From Clostridiales bacterium (GTDB lineage Bacteria; Bacillota; Clostridia; Peptostreptococcales; Natronincolaceae), in NCBI GenBank assembly GCA_012521085.1, contig JAAYNB010000148.1, positions 1 to 35,757 on the forward strand: a stretch of 35,757 nucleotides of DNA. Reading direction: 5' to 3'. Below are positions 9,317 through 18,356 of this stretch, one piece after another (within the stretch, counting starts at the first letter, position 1; each line of letters opens with the position of its first letter). The translations under genes and the position numbers were made by a program. Under the pieces are notes generated by a model, which saw nothing but the letters and a program-made list of their open reading frames with translations, did not search any database and was not told where the DNA came from.

Positions 9317-10396
9317 GTGTTAGAATTTGACGTAGATATGGATCAATTTGCTCGAATAAAAGTAATAGGTGTTGGTGGTGGTGGCAATAATGCCGTAAAT
9401 CGCATGATAGATTCAGGTTTAAAAGGTATTGAATTTATAGCTATTAATACTGATAAGCAGGCCCTATTCACATCAAAGGCAGAGCATAAAGTTCAAATTG
9501 GTGAGAAATTAACTCGAGGCTTGGGAGCAGGAGCAAATCCAGATATAGGTAAAAGAGCCGCTGAGGAGAGTAAAGAAGATATTGAAAAGATATTAGAAGG
9601 CGCTGATATGGTATTTATTACTGCTGGTATGGGAGGAGGCACAGGTACAGGTGCTGCTCCAATTGTGGCAGAAATAGCTAAGGAATTAGGGATTTTAACA
9701 GTGGGTGTTGTAACCAAACCTTTTACATTTGAAGGTAAGAGAAGAATGGTTCATGCAGAGCAAGGAATTGAAGAGTTAAAAGGAAGAGTAGATACTTTGG
9801 TAACTATCCCCAATGATCGTCTATTACAAGTAATAGAGAAAAAGACAACTATGTTAGATGCATTTATTATGGCAGATGATATTTTAAAACAAGGTGTACA
9901 AGGTATATCTGATTTAATTGCAGTACCTGGTTTAGTAAACCTAGACTTTGCAGATGTAAAAACCATCATGGAAGAGCAAGGTTTAGCTCACATGGGCATT
10001 GGTAGAGCCAGTGGAGAAAATCGTGCAGCAGAAGCTGCAAAACAAGCTATACATAGTCCACTTTTAGAAACATCCATTGATGGAGCAAAAGGTGTTCTTC
10101 TGAATATTACAGGAGGAACAAATTTAGGACTATTTGAAGTAAATGAAGCAGCTGAATTAGTAACACAAGCAGCAGACCAAGATGCTAATATTATTTTTGG
10201 TGCTGTTATTGATGAAAGTTTAGAAGATGAAATCAGAATAACTGTAATAGCCACAGGTTTTGAAAAAGATGTTATTAAAGATGTAGAAGATTCAATTATA
10301 AAACCTGTTGGAACTGATCCAATAGAAATAAAATCAGATAAAGTAAAACAAATTGATGAATTAGATATACCTATTTTTTTAAGAAGAAATAGATAA
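9317..10396 (+). CDS. ftsZ: cell division GTPase FtsZ
   Basis: Tubulin-like GTPase that forms the division ring. Starts at GTG 9317 behind AAGGGGGT. 359 residues: glycine-rich [15 protein letters not shown] at the N-terminus, the GTP signature [12 protein letters not shown] near residue 103, the T7 synergy loop region around [11 protein letters not shown] near 207, a short linker, and the C-terminal anchor peptide [10 protein letters not shown] that binds partners such as FtsA, SepF and ZapA. No ftsA lies in front of it, so ring anchoring must come from a gene elsewhere (SepF or a distant ftsA). Confidence 0.98.
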   Translation: MLEFDVDMDQFARIKVIGVGGGGNNAVNRMIDSGLKGIEFIAINTDKQALFTSKAEHKVQIGEKLTRGLGAGANPDIGKRAAEESKEDIEKILEGADMVFITAGMGGGTGTGAAPIVAEIAKELGILTVGVVTKPFTFEGKRRMVHAEQGIEELKGRVDTLVTIPNDRLLQVIEKKTTMLDAFIMADDILKQGVQGISDLIAVPGLVNLDFADVKTIMEEQGLAHMGIGRASGENRAAEAAKQAIHSPLLETSIDGAKGVLLNITGGTNLGLFEVNEAAELVTQAADQDANIIFGAVIDESLEDEIRITVIATGFEKDVIKDVEDSIIKPVGTDPIEIKSDKVKQIDELDIPIFLRRNR

Positions 10397-10401
10397 ATTT
10401 A

Positions 10402-10973
10402 TTATAAAAAAGATTTGCTAAATATATGATGTGAACCCTTTAATCCGGACTTTCGGATAATATTAATTATGCTGGCTTGTTGCCTATACTCAATAGGTGA
10501 CAGGCCGTTTAATTTTTTCTTTATTCTTTTATTATTATACCAGTTAATATATTCTGTAATTTTTTCCCCTAACTGTTTAATGGATGTAAATTTTTCTCCA
10601 TAGTACATTTTTTGATTACTCCCTTGGATTTTAAATTCAGTCACATCTGTAACCCATACTTTATTAGGAGCTGTTACCTGGAACTTTCTATCTAACTTAT
10701 TCTTCGCTATTCTTCCAACTTCACCCTTAAAAGAACTATAACCTCTAGATCTTCTGGTGAATTTTATACATTTTAAATTATTATCTCTCATAATTCTATA
10801 TACTTTTTTGTGATTGACATTAAAACATTTTCTACATAATTTTTAACCCAATTCTCAATTTGACTATTACTTTTCACACCATGCTTTTCAGCTATAGTTC
10901 CATAGCCACCTGTTTCTCCATTTAAATAATCTTTTACTACTTCTAATTTAAACTCAAATGAATATTTTGATAT
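10402..10973 (-). pseudogene. IS3-family transposase remnant (OrfA/OrfB with two deletions)
   Basis: Read on the minus strand. First comes an OrfA-type helix-turn-helix fragment, KYSFEFKLEVVKDYLNGE...YGTIAEKHGV, whose start codon has become ATA. A deletion then joins it, in another frame, to the middle of OrfB (VNHKKVYRIMRDNNL). OrfB keeps the first catalytic Asp (WVTDVTEFKI) but jumps from there to MYYGEKFTS and the C-terminal INWYNNKRIKKKLNGLSPIEYR. The second Asp and the Glu of the DDE triad are gone. The 129-codon ORF in the track is this remnant; it cannot encode an active transposase. It reads out through the IS end toward ftsZ. Confidence 0.85.
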
Positions 10974-11015
10974 GATAAAGCCCCCTAAATCTGTGTCCGG
11001 ATTTAGGGGGTAACA
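10430..11015 (-). mobile_element. decayed IS3-family insertion, 586 bp
   Basis: Bounded by imperfect terminal inverted repeats with TG...CA ends: TGTGAACCCTTTAATCCGGAC on the left and, read from the right, TGTTACCCCCTAAATCCGGAC. An autonomous IS3 element of this kind is more than twice as long, so most of the interior has been lost. I see no target-site duplication; the flanks continue the palindrome (GA...TC) instead. It lies in the ftsZ-spoIIGA gap, about 60 bp before the spoIIGA promoter region. It may have been mobilised in trans. Confidence 0.8.
10981..11010. repeat. perfect 11-bp hairpin in the right end of the IS
   Basis: CCCCCTAAATC, 8-nt loop, GATTTAGGGGG. It is very stable for this AT-rich sequence and overlaps the terminal inverted repeat. 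It could block transcription running from outside into the element, or from ftsZ into spoIIGA, though no U-run follows. Confidence 0.7.
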
Positions 11016-11077
11016 TCAATATTTACCAAATCCTTTTTTATGCAATATTATATAAAATTGGAAAAATGAATTTATAT

Positions 11078-11110
11078 TTCGACTTCAGAAAATGACAGGA
11101 AACCTATAAT
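11078..11110 (+). promoter_or_regulatory. putative Spo0A-controlled spoIIGA promoter
   Basis: TTCGACT (11078-11084) matches six of seven bases of an inverted 0A box (TTCGACA) and lies 20 nt before a TATAAT at 11105-11110, with spoIIGA starting about 100 nt downstream. In Bacillus the spoIIG operon is turned on by Spo0A-P from 0A boxes near the -35 of a sigma-A promoter; the arrangement here is similar. Inferred from spacing and one motif only. Confidence 0.4.
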
Positions 11111-11207
11111 ATCTTTTATATAATATACATATATAATATACATAAATGATTCATTATATGAATATTGTATATTAAAGAATCATATGTCCTTTTGGAGGGA
11201 ATATATT

Positions 11208-12086
11208 ATGATAATTTATGCAGAATATGTTTTTATAGAAAATTTTATAATGAATTATATTATCCTTTCATTAACAAGCAAGTTTAGTAAATATCCCATT
11301 AAAAAATCTAAATTGATTTTAGTAGCTGCTATTAGTTCATTATATGCTTTTATTATTTTTTTTCCATCATTACATTTTCTCTTTTCAATGACAATGAAAA
11401 TAGCTTGTTCCATGTTAATAATTATTTTAGCTTTTACACCCTATAAATTCAAAGATTTTTTTAAATTGTTAGGAATGTTTTATTTAATAACATTAGTATT
11501 TGGTGGTGCAGGTTTAGCTATATTTTATTTTACAAATTTTAATGGCATCATAAGTAATGGTATTTTTTATATAGGAGATATTTCTATTAAAAATATTTTT
11601 ATTGCTTTAGGCCTTGGATACATATTGATAAATTATTGTTGGATATATATACACAAACAATTTTTAAAAGAAAAAATTTTAATGGAAATAAAAATCTTTT
11701 TAAACGAAATGGTAGTAGAAATTACAGGTATAGTAGATACAGGCAATTCTTTGGTAGACCCAATAAGTCAATATCCAGTAATTATAGTGGAGTATGAAGC
11801 CATATCAGAGATATTACCATTGGAAGTACAAAAAATATTTAATTCATCAGACAGTTCAAATTTAATACAAGTTCCTTTATTATTAAATAATAGCAATTGG
11901 ATATCACGGTTTCGTGTAATTCCCTATAATTCTTTAGGAAAAGAAAATGGGTTGTTATTAGCCTTTAAACCAGATTATGTACATATAGACAATGAGAATA
12001 TAAAGAATATTATAATAGCTATTTACAATAAAAAATTATCTAGAGCTGGGGAATATAGAGCATTATTACATCCAGATTTAATATAA
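11208..12086 (+). CDS. spoIIGA: pro-sigma-E processing peptidase SpoIIGA
   Basis: Membrane aspartic protease that cleaves pro-sigma-E in the mother cell. I choose ATG 11208 ([17 protein letters not shown], with GGAGGG 8 nt upstream) over the ORF-track ATG at 11184, which lies before the ribosome site. 292 residues: five or so membrane segments in the first half, then a soluble protease domain with the family motif [10 protein letters not shown] carrying the catalytic Asp. Its substrate, sigE, starts 47 nt downstream, the universal arrangement. Confidence 0.93.
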   Translation: MIIYAEYVFIENFIMNYIILSLTSKFSKYPIKKSKLILVAAISSLYAFIIFFPSLHFLFSMTMKIACSMLIIILAFTPYKFKDFFKLLGMFYLITLVFGGAGLAIFYFTNFNGIISNGIFYIGDISIKNIFIALGLGYILINYCWIYIHKQFLKEKILMEIKIFLNEMVVEITGIVDTGNSLVDPISQYPVIIVEYEAISEILPLEVQKIFNSSDSSNLIQVPLLLNNSNWISRFRVIPYNSLGKENGLLLAFKPDYVHIDNENIKNIIIAIYNKKLSRAGEYRALLHPDLI

Positions 12087-12133
12087 AAATAATTAAGTCT
12101 TTCATTAAACTTACCTTAAGGGGGTCTATTAGG

Positions 12134-12868
12134 ATGAGAACTAAAATATCAAAAATAAAATTATGTTTTAGGTATTATTGGATTAAATTATTAAAATTTT
12201 TAAAAATCTATTCAAGTGAAAGTGTATATTATATAGGTGGAAGTGAAACATTACCCCCACCATTATCCAATGATGAAGAAATGTATTTATTGACTAAATT
12301 AAAGAAAGATAGAAATACTGTTAGAAGCATACTAATAGAGAGAAATTTAAGATTAGTAGTATATATTGCAAGGAAATTTGAAAATACTGGTATAGGAGTG
12401 GAGGATTTAATATCCATTGGTACAATTGGATTAATTAAAGCAGTAAATACATTTAATCCAGAAAAGAATATTAAATTAGCCACATATGCATCAAGGTGTA
12501 TTGAAAATGAAATATTAATGTATCTAAGAAGAAATAATAAATTAAAAATGGAAGTATCTTTCGATGAACCATTAAATGTGGATTGGGATGGCAATGAATT
12601 ATTATTATCTGATATACTGGGTACAGATAATGATATAATATATCGTATATTAGAAAGAGAAGTAGATAGAGAACTTTTAAAAATAGCATTGGATAAACTT
12701 ACAAAAAGAGAGCAGAGAATTATGGAATTGAGATTTGGATTGAATAATGGTAAAGAAAAAACTCAAAAAGAAGTTGCAGATATATTAGGAATTTCCCAAT
12801 CCTATATCTCTAGATTAGAAAAAAGAATAGTATTAAGATTACAAAAAGAAATAAATCGTATGGTTTAA
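12134..12868 (+). CDS. sigE: sporulation sigma factor sigma-E (pro form)
   Basis: Early mother-cell sigma factor. 244 residues. The first ~27 are a basic, amphipathic pro-sequence ending at [14 protein letters not shown], the SpoIIGA cleavage region. Region 2 ([48 protein letters not shown]) and region 4 ([15 protein letters not shown]) are close to the Bacillus protein as I remember it. Starts behind AAGGGGGTC. It should direct spoIVA in this window, whose promoter fits sigma-E. Confidence 0.97.
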   Translation: MRTKISKIKLCFRYYWIKLLKFLKIYSSESVYYIGGSETLPPPLSNDEEMYLLTKLKKDRNTVRSILIERNLRLVVYIARKFENTGIGVEDLISIGTIGLIKAVNTFNPEKNIKLATYASRCIENEILMYLRRNNKLKMEVSFDEPLNVDWDGNELLLSDILGTDNDIIYRILEREVDRELLKIALDKLTKREQRIMELRFGLNNGKEKTQKEVADILGISQSYISRLEKRIVLRLQKEINRMV

Positions 12869-12952
12869 TAGAGTTATAAAATATATATATATATTAATTG
12901 CATAAAAATATTTTATGGGTCAATAATCTAAATATTAAAGGGGTAATTCAAA

Positions 12953-12985
12953 GTGAAAGGACGTATGAATTACAATGCATATTAA
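12953..12985 (+). CDS. possible 10-codon leader ORF overlapping the sigG start
   Basis: GTG 12953 to TAA 12985, reading MKGRMNYNAY, preceded at good distance by AAAGGGG. Its last 11 nt overlap the start of sigG in another frame. The stretch AAAGGA before the sigG ATG is a poorer, distant ribosome site, so reinitiation after this leader could set sigG translation. Only sequence layout supports it. Confidence 0.3.
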   Translation: MKGRMNYNAY

Positions 12986-13748
12986 TAAAGTAGAAATTTG
13001 CGGAGTAAATACATCAGAATTACCAGTGCTAACCAATGATGAAATGTACGAGTTATTTGACAAAATAAACCAAGGTGACAAAAAAGCTAGAGAAACTTTT
13101 ATAAGAGGTAATTTGAGGTTAGTACTAAGTGTTATACAAAGATTTAACAATAGGGGAGAAGATGTTGATGATTTATTTCAAATTGGCTGCATAGGTTTAA
13201 TTAAAGCCATAGATAATTTTGATTTAAGTCATAATGTAAGATTTTCAACATATGCTGTCCCTATGATTATAGGAGAAATAAGAAGATATTTGAGAGATAA
13301 TAATTCCATAAGAGTTAGTAGATCTTTAAGAGATACAGCATATAAGGCATTACAGGTTAGAGATCAACTTATAAATAAAAATTTAAAAGAACCAGCAATT
13401 TCTGAAATTGCTAAAGAGTTGAATATGCCCAGTGAAGATGTGGTTTTTGCCTTAGATGCTATTCAAGACCCTGTATCATTATTTGAGCCAATATATCATG
13501 ATAGTGGTGATGCCATATATGTTATGGATCAGGTCAGTGATGAAAAAAATGAAGATGGAATATGGATTGACAATATAGCAATAAGAGAGGCTATGAGAAA
13601 GTTAAATGATCGTGAAAAATTAATTTTAACTTTAAGATTTTTTGAAGGCAGGACACAAATGGAGGTTGCTGAAGAAATTGGTATATCACAGGCACAGGTT
13701 TCAAGGTTAGAAAAAACAGCAGTAAAACATATGAAAAAATATATTTAA
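12975..13748 (+). CDS. sigG: sporulation sigma factor sigma-G
   Basis: Late forespore sigma factor. 257 residues starting HINKVEICGVNTSELPVL, the sigma-G specific N-terminus that anti-sigma factors contact. Region 2 (NLRLVLSVIQRFNNRGEDVDD, NFDLSHNVRFSTYAVPMIIGEIRRYLRD), region 3 (VSRSLRDTAYKALQVR) and region 4 (IGISQAQVSRLEK) are complete. It follows sigE by 106 nt, the order conserved in Bacillota, so read-through from spoIIG is expected in addition to its own later promoter. A terminator follows. Confidence 0.97.
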   Translation: MHINKVEICGVNTSELPVLTNDEMYELFDKINQGDKKARETFIRGNLRLVLSVIQRFNNRGEDVDDLFQIGCIGLIKAIDNFDLSHNVRFSTYAVPMIIGEIRRYLRDNNSIRVSRSLRDTAYKALQVRDQLINKNLKEPAISEIAKELNMPSEDVVFALDAIQDPVSLFEPIYHDSGDAIYVMDQVSDEKNEDGIWIDNIAIREAMRKLNDREKLILTLRFFEGRTQMEVAEEIGISQAQVSRLEKTAVKHMKKYI

Positions 13749-13756
13749 ATTTCTAT

Positions 13757-13792
13757 AAACCCCTAAATCAAAATAATGATTTTAGGGGTTTT
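13757..13792 (+). terminator. terminator after sigG
   Basis: AAACCCCTAAATCA, short loop, TGATTTTAGGGGTTTT: a 14-bp stem with one bulged base ending in a short T-run, 9 nt after the sigG stop. Confidence 0.8.
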
Positions 13793-13971
13793 ACCATATT
13801 AATTATTATATATACATATAATAATTAAAAGAATTACATATATATGGATAAAATTCATTTAATCTATTATTTTAAAAGTGTTTTTAATTATTTGTAATAA
13901 TAGGGACAAAAAGATTATAGATATATATTATATAGTATAGCTAGTCTTAATTAATATAGGGGGTATAAAAA

Positions 13972-14244
13972 ATGATAAAAACTTCTGATTTACTCCAAAA
14001 AGAAGTGATAAATATAGTAGATGGCAAAAGTCTTGGATATATTATAGATATTGATGTAGATTTTGAACGTGGACGGATTAATTCTATAATTCTTCCTAAT
14101 CAGGAAAAAGTATTAGGTTTTTTTGGTAAGGAAGTAGGATATGAGATTTTATGGAGGGATATAAAGAAAATAGGAATAGATGTGATTTTAGTTGAACTAA
14201 AAAATACCATTTATAGTAATGAAGAGATGGAAGAAATGTTTTAA
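13972..14244 (+). CDS. YlmC/YmxH family PRC-barrel sporulation protein
   Basis: 90-residue single PRC-barrel protein: TSDLLQKEVINIVDGKSLGYIIDIDVDFERGRINSIILP is the typical opening. YlmC/YmxH proteins are common in spore formers beside sigG; their molecular role is not established. Starts behind ATAGGGGGT. A 220-nt gap from sigG with a terminator implies its own promoter, but I see only loose TATAAT-like words there. Confidence 0.85.
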   Translation: MIKTSDLLQKEVINIVDGKSLGYIIDIDVDFERGRINSIILPNQEKVLGFFGKEVGYEILWRDIKKIGIDVILVELKNTIYSNEEMEEMF

Positions 14245-14329
14245 TGAAATATATGTTAGACATATTTAAAATACTATATTATAATGATATATAGAAATAT
14301 AGAACATTAAATGGAAAGGTGAATAAAAG

Positions 14330-14791
14330 ATGAACTGTCCCTTTTGCAATCACTATAATACAAAAGTTGTAGACTCAAGACCTACAGATGAAGGTCAATC
14401 CATTAGACGTAGGAGAGAATGTGTTAAATGTAATAAAAGGTTTACTACTTATGAAAAAATAGAAGAAGTGCCATTAATTGTTATAAAGAAATCTGGAAAT
14501 AGGGAGGCATTTAATCGCAATAAAGTCTTAAATGGAATAATAAAATCATGTGAAAAAAGACCTGTATCTTTAACAGAAATTGAAAACATTGTAAATAAAA
14601 TAGAAAAACATCTATATAATTCTATGGAAAAAGAAATAAAAAGTAAGTATGTTGGAGAACTAGTAATGGAAGAATTAAAAAAATTGGATGAAGTAGCATA
14701 TGTTAGATTTGCATCTGTATATAGAGAATTTAAAGATGTAAATACTTTTATTGGAGAAATTTCAAGATTAATAAAAGAAAAAACTGAATGA
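14330..14791 (+). CDS. nrdR: transcriptional repressor NrdR
   Basis: ATP/dATP-sensing repressor of ribonucleotide reductase genes. 153 residues: a zinc ribbon [11 protein letters not shown]...[15 protein letters not shown] with all four Cys, then an ATP-cone domain ([23 protein letters not shown]...ACEKR-like SCEKRPVS) and the C-terminal [15 protein letters not shown]. Length is standard. It is monocistronic here, ended by a clear terminator; no nrd gene is in the window. Confidence 0.96.
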   Translation: MNCPFCNHYNTKVVDSRPTDEGQSIRRRRECVKCNKRFTTYEKIEEVPLIVIKKSGNREAFNRNKVLNGIIKSCEKRPVSLTEIENIVNKIEKHLYNSMEKEIKSKYVGELVMEELKKLDEVAYVRFASVYREFKDVNTFIGEISRLIKEKTE

Positions 14792-14815
14792 TTTAATAAA
14801 TATATATTTTATTTC

Positions 14816-14844
14816 AATACTCTTTTTTAAAAGAGTATTTTTTA
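14816..14844 (+). terminator. terminator after nrdR
   Basis: AATACTCTTTT, 2-nt loop, AAAAGAGTATT followed by T-rich DNA; an 11-bp perfect stem 24 nt after the nrdR stop. Confidence 0.85.
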
Positions 14845-14938
14845 TTTTTATTATTACATATTTGTATATATTAAGAATTCCAAGGACAATATAAAACTAA
14901 ATAATAGTTAATTATTTTTTAGCCGAGGAGGAAAAATT

Positions 14939-15661
14939 ATGACTATAGGTATGATTTTTTTAATTGTAGTGAGTATATTAATTTTTACAGGATTAGCACA
15001 AAGAGTATTAGATAGAATGAGATTAAATGATATGACAGCTCTAGGTATAATTATAGCCATTATTCTTGCAACAATTTTTATCCCTAATATTAATATTACA
15101 GAAAACTTTTCTATTAATATAGGAGGTTTTGTAATTCCTATGGGTCTAGCCATATATTTATTTATAAAAGCAGATACAAATAAAGAAAAATGGCGCGCTA
15201 TTATAGCTTCTATCACAACAGGGATAATTATCTATATATTACAAAGATACATATTACCTGCAGAACCAGAAGCCCAGTATATTGAACCAAATTATGTATA
15301 TGCCATATCAGCAGCTGTAGTAGCTTATTTAATGGGACGTTCCAGACGCAATGCATTTATTGCAGGTGTAGTGGGAGTAGTAATTAGTGATTTAATACAA
15401 GCTATAATAAATTTTATCAATGACATTCCAGCTCCAACTGATTTAGGCGGAGCAGGTGCCGTTGATACCACCTTAATAGCAGGAATTTTAGCAGTTATTA
15501 TAGCAGAGGTAGTAGGTGAAACTAGAGAAAGATTACAGGGTGGAACAGATAAAAAACATATGAAATTTGAAGGCGGAGAATTTGTCAGTATACATGAAGG
15601 GGCAAATAAGGACTTGAGTGAAAATTCTAGCAAAAAAAGAGGTGGAAGAGTTGAGAAATAA
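14939..15661 (+). CDS. polytopic membrane protein, DUF1614-like
   Basis: 240 residues with about six or seven hydrophobic segments and a charged C-terminal tail. The features FIPNINI and GGFVIPMGLAIYLF early on, and GGAGAVDTTLIAGILAVIIAEVVGE later, fit my memory of the DUF1614 family, often found beside a spoIIP-like gene in Clostridia; I cannot confirm this without a profile search. Starts behind CCGAGGAGG. The end overlaps the putative start of the spoIIP homologue, so both are probably made together, which hints at a sporulation role. Confidence 0.6.
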   Translation: MTIGMIFLIVVSILIFTGLAQRVLDRMRLNDMTALGIIIAIILATIFIPNINITENFSINIGGFVIPMGLAIYLFIKADTNKEKWRAIIASITTGIIIYILQRYILPAEPEAQYIEPNYVYAISAAVVAYLMGRSRRNAFIAGVVGVVISDLIQAIINFINDIPAPTDLGGAGAVDTTLIAGILAVIIAEVVGETRERLQGGTDKKHMKFEGGEFVSIHEGANKDLSENSSKKRGGRVEK

Positions 15662-16820
15662 AATAATAATATTTACCATTTTTATTATTATATTTTCAAT
15701 ATCCATAGTAAATGCAGATGATTGGTATGATGGATATGGTAGTTATTACAAAGTATATAATATTGAAGATGATACAATATTATTTCAAATAGCTAGGGAA
15801 GTATCAAGGGGTGATAAATATATAAGTAGTGATAATAAGATGTATGAAATTACAAAAGTCAATAAGAAAGATCATACTGCATATGGAAAATTTATCAAAG
15901 AAATAGAAATACCAAGGATGAATAAAGAAGCTTTTGCTATTAATAAAGATAATGATGAATTACCCACATTTAAATTAGCACAAAATGAAGTGGAAAATAG
16001 AAAAGTTGGTATATATGCAACACATAGTGCAGAATCATATATGCCAAGTGATGGTACAGAAAGTACAGAAGGTGGAGGAGGAATTCTAAAAGTAGCCAAT
16101 AAACTTAAGGAAAATTTCGAAAACTACGGTGTAGAAGCTATATTTGATGAAACCTTACATGAACCCCATGATGCAGGTGCTTACAAAAGGTCTAGAAGGA
16201 CAGCAGTACAGTTAATAAGAGATGCAGGTGTGTATACATTAATTGATGTTCATAGAGATGCAGTACCAGCAGAAGAATATTTAACAGAAATAGAAGGTAA
16301 ACCTGCTACCATGGTAAGATTAGTTGTTGGTAGGAGAAATCAAAATTTTCCAGCTAATGAACAGTTAGCTATAAAAATAAAAGGAGTAGCAGATGAAATG
16401 TATCCAGGATTAGTTAAGGATATATTCTATGCTAAAGGAGATTATAATCAAGATTTGACACCAAGAGCAATATTAGTTGAAATGGGTACTTATGATCATA
16501 CAAGGGAAAGAGCTGAAGTAAGTACAGAATATTTATCAGAAGTAATGACAATAGCTATATTTGGAGGTGTTGAAGAGGGTAAGGAAAATGAGGTATCTCA
16601 GGAAGATAAAAAAGTCACACCTATTAATTTTGAAGGTATTGAGGATATGGATGCAGATACTAAATCCCCCATGAAAGGTGCAATAGGACTAATAGCTGTT
16701 GTATTGATAGGAGGTCTTATATTTCTATTTGTAAGTAATAGCGGTCAGGAATTAAAATCAAAAGTTTCAAATTTAAAACAAGGATTTGGTGGATTTTCAA
16801 ATAGAGGAAATAAAAAATAA
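15651..16820 (+). CDS. spoIIP: SpoIIP-like stage II sporulation amidase
   Basis: Peptidoglycan amidase of the SpoIIP/amidase_3 type, acting in septal thinning and engulfment. The catalytic core reads VGIYATHSAESYMPSDGTES, then ...RTAVQLIRDAG, LIDVHRDAVPAEEY and ILVEMGTYDHTRERAE, giving the two His and Glu zinc ligands. N-terminal signal/anchor IIIFTIFIIIFSISIVNA, and an extra C-terminal membrane segment (IGLIAVVLIGGLIFLFVS). I prefer TTG 15651, 6 nt after AGGTGG, inside the end of the previous gene; the track's ATG 15618 lacks a ribosome site. It may be a second SpoIIP paralogue, since the core spoIIP usually lies beside gpr. Confidence 0.82.
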   Translation: MRNKIIIFTIFIIIFSISIVNADDWYDGYGSYYKVYNIEDDTILFQIAREVSRGDKYISSDNKMYEITKVNKKDHTAYGKFIKEIEIPRMNKEAFAINKDNDELPTFKLAQNEVENRKVGIYATHSAESYMPSDGTESTEGGGGILKVANKLKENFENYGVEAIFDETLHEPHDAGAYKRSRRTAVQLIRDAGVYTLIDVHRDAVPAEEYLTEIEGKPATMVRLVVGRRNQNFPANEQLAIKIKGVADEMYPGLVKDIFYAKGDYNQDLTPRAILVEMGTYDHTRERAEVSTEYLSEVMTIAIFGGVEEGKENEVSQEDKKVTPINFEGIEDMDADTKSPMKGAIGLIAVVLIGGLIFLFVSNSGQELKSKVSNLKQGFGGFSNRGNKK

Positions 16821-16844
16821 AATATATAAAAATAAATTATTAAT

Positions 16845-16886
16845 AAAAGATATATATGGACATATATGACTATATATATCTTTTTA
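16845..16886 (+). terminator. terminator after the spoIIP homologue
   Basis: AAAAGATATATAT paired with ATATATATCTTTTT, followed by T-rich DNA. AT-rich but long stem. Confidence 0.6.
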
Positions 16887-16936
16887 TATTAATAAACCTG
16901 CTTGACCCCATCAGATATAAGATGATAATATATGTG

Positions 16937-16965
16937 ATGGCAAGTGCATAAAATTATGATATAAT
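16937..16965 (+). promoter_or_regulatory. extended -10 promoter for the DUF512-der-plsY operon
   Basis: TATAAT at 16960-16965 preceded by TG at -15/-14 (TGATATAAT) and, 17 nt upstream, a weak -35 ATGGCA. A second possible promoter just upstream has TTGACC (16902) with TAATAT 18 nt later. The pair CCATCA (16908) and TGATGG (16935-16940) forms a spaced inverted repeat across this region that could be an operator. Confidence 0.55.
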
Positions 16966-17005
16966 ATTAGTAGCAGGTACTAAATAAATAAAAGTAGGTG
17001 TTATT

Positions 17006-18328
17006 TTGAGAGAAAAAGAAATTAAAAATATCATTAGTAAAGTATACCCCAATAGTATAGCTGAAGAAGTAGGAATAGAAAAAGGAGATATTTTACTAAA
17101 TATTAATGGTGAGATTATCGAAGATATTATAGAATATAGATATTATCTAGCAGATGAATATTTAGAGATTGCTATACAAAAACCCGATGGAGAAGAATGG
17201 ATTATTGAAATAGATAAGGAATATGATGAAGATTTAGGTATGGAGTTTGAAAATCCAATTATAGATAGTGCAAAAAGTTGTCAAAATAAATGTATTTTTT
17301 GTTTTATTGACCAACTGCCAAAAAATATGAGAAAATCACTGTATTTTAAAGATGATGACTCTAGATTGTCCTTTTTACATGGGAATTATATTACATTGAC
17401 CAATATGAAAGAGGAAGATATAAATAAAATTATACAATATAGAATTAGCCCCATAAACATTTCTGTACATACTACTAATTATGAACTAAGAAAGAAAATG
17501 TTAAATAATAAAAGGGCGGGTAATATATTAAATATATTAAAAAAATTAGCAGATAATAATATACAGATGAATTGCCAAATTGTATTATGTCCTAATGTTA
17601 ACGATAAAGAAGAATTAGATAAAACTATTTCAGATTTAAAAGATTTAAGCTATTCCATTGGCAGCGTAGCAATAGTTCCTGTTGGGCTGACAAGATATAG
17701 AGAAGATCTATTTCCCATAGAAGCCTTTGATAAAAATAATGCATTAGATACAATTAAACAAATAGAAAATTGGCAAATGAAATTCAAAGAAAAATTAGAT
17801 AAAAATTTTGTATATCTATCAGATGAATTCTTTTTATTGGCAGACAGTTCCTTCCCTGCATATGAAGAATATGATGGTTTTCCACAATTAGAAAATGGTG
17901 TTGGTATGGTGGTAAACTTTGAAAGAGAATTTTATGATTCTTTTGAGGAGTTAGAAGCACAAAGTTTAAATAAAATTAAAAAAATTACTGTAATTACAGG
18001 TACATTAATATATAATAGAATGAAAAAACTTTGTGATGATTTAATGTCTAAGATATCAAATCTTGAAATACAACTCATACCTATTACCAATGATTTCTTT
18101 GGAGGCAAAGTATCAGTTGTAGGACTTATTACAGCAACAGATATATTAAAAAATTTAAAAAATATTAAACTAGGTGAAAAAATAATTATACCTGAAACAA
18201 TGTTAAAATCTGGTGAAGAAATATTTTTAGATGATATGACAGTAACAGAATTAGAAAGAGAGTTGGGAGTTAAGATACAAGTATCAGAAGTAAAAGGAGA
18301 TGCTCTAATTAACAATATATTAAAATAA
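17006..18328 (+). CDS. DUF512 family PDZ/radical SAM protein
   Basis: 440 residues. An N-terminal PDZ-like domain ([28 protein letters not shown]) is followed by an atypical radical-SAM cluster motif [28 protein letters not shown] near residue 92 (Cys-x3-Cys-x2-Cys) and the DUF512 domain to the end. Starts at TTG behind AGGTG. Its gene lies directly before der in many Clostridia. Substrate and reaction are unknown; the Fe-S cofactor implies anaerobic SAM chemistry. Confidence 0.88.
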   Translation: MREKEIKNIISKVYPNSIAEEVGIEKGDILLNINGEIIEDIIEYRYYLADEYLEIAIQKPDGEEWIIEIDKEYDEDLGMEFENPIIDSAKSCQNKCIFCFIDQLPKNMRKSLYFKDDDSRLSFLHGNYITLTNMKEEDINKIIQYRISPINISVHTTNYELRKKMLNNKRAGNILNILKKLADNNIQMNCQIVLCPNVNDKEELDKTISDLKDLSYSIGSVAIVPVGLTRYREDLFPIEAFDKNNALDTIKQIENWQMKFKEKLDKNFVYLSDEFFLLADSSFPAYEEYDGFPQLENGVGMVVNFEREFYDSFEELEAQSLNKIKKITVITGTLIYNRMKKLCDDLMSKISNLEIQLIPITNDFFGGKVSVVGLITATDILKNLKNIKLGEKIIIPETMLKSGEEIFLDDMTVTELERELGVKIQVSEVKGDALINNILK

Positions 18329-18356
18329 AAGAATGAGAAAGCTTGGGGTGATGTTC

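Noticed and set aside
11092-11098. ATGACA as the -35 of the spoIIGA promoter
   Set aside because: Only 7 nt separate it from the TATAAT, far too short for a -35/-10 pair.
12875-12900. AT-dinucleotide tract between sigE and sigG as a structured repeat
   Set aside because: Short simple-sequence DNA of the kind expected in this AT-rich background; no unit structure.
12134-13748. Recent duplication of a sigma factor gene (two similar genes in tandem)
   Set aside because: They are sigE and sigG, distinct ancient sporulation factors in their standard order.
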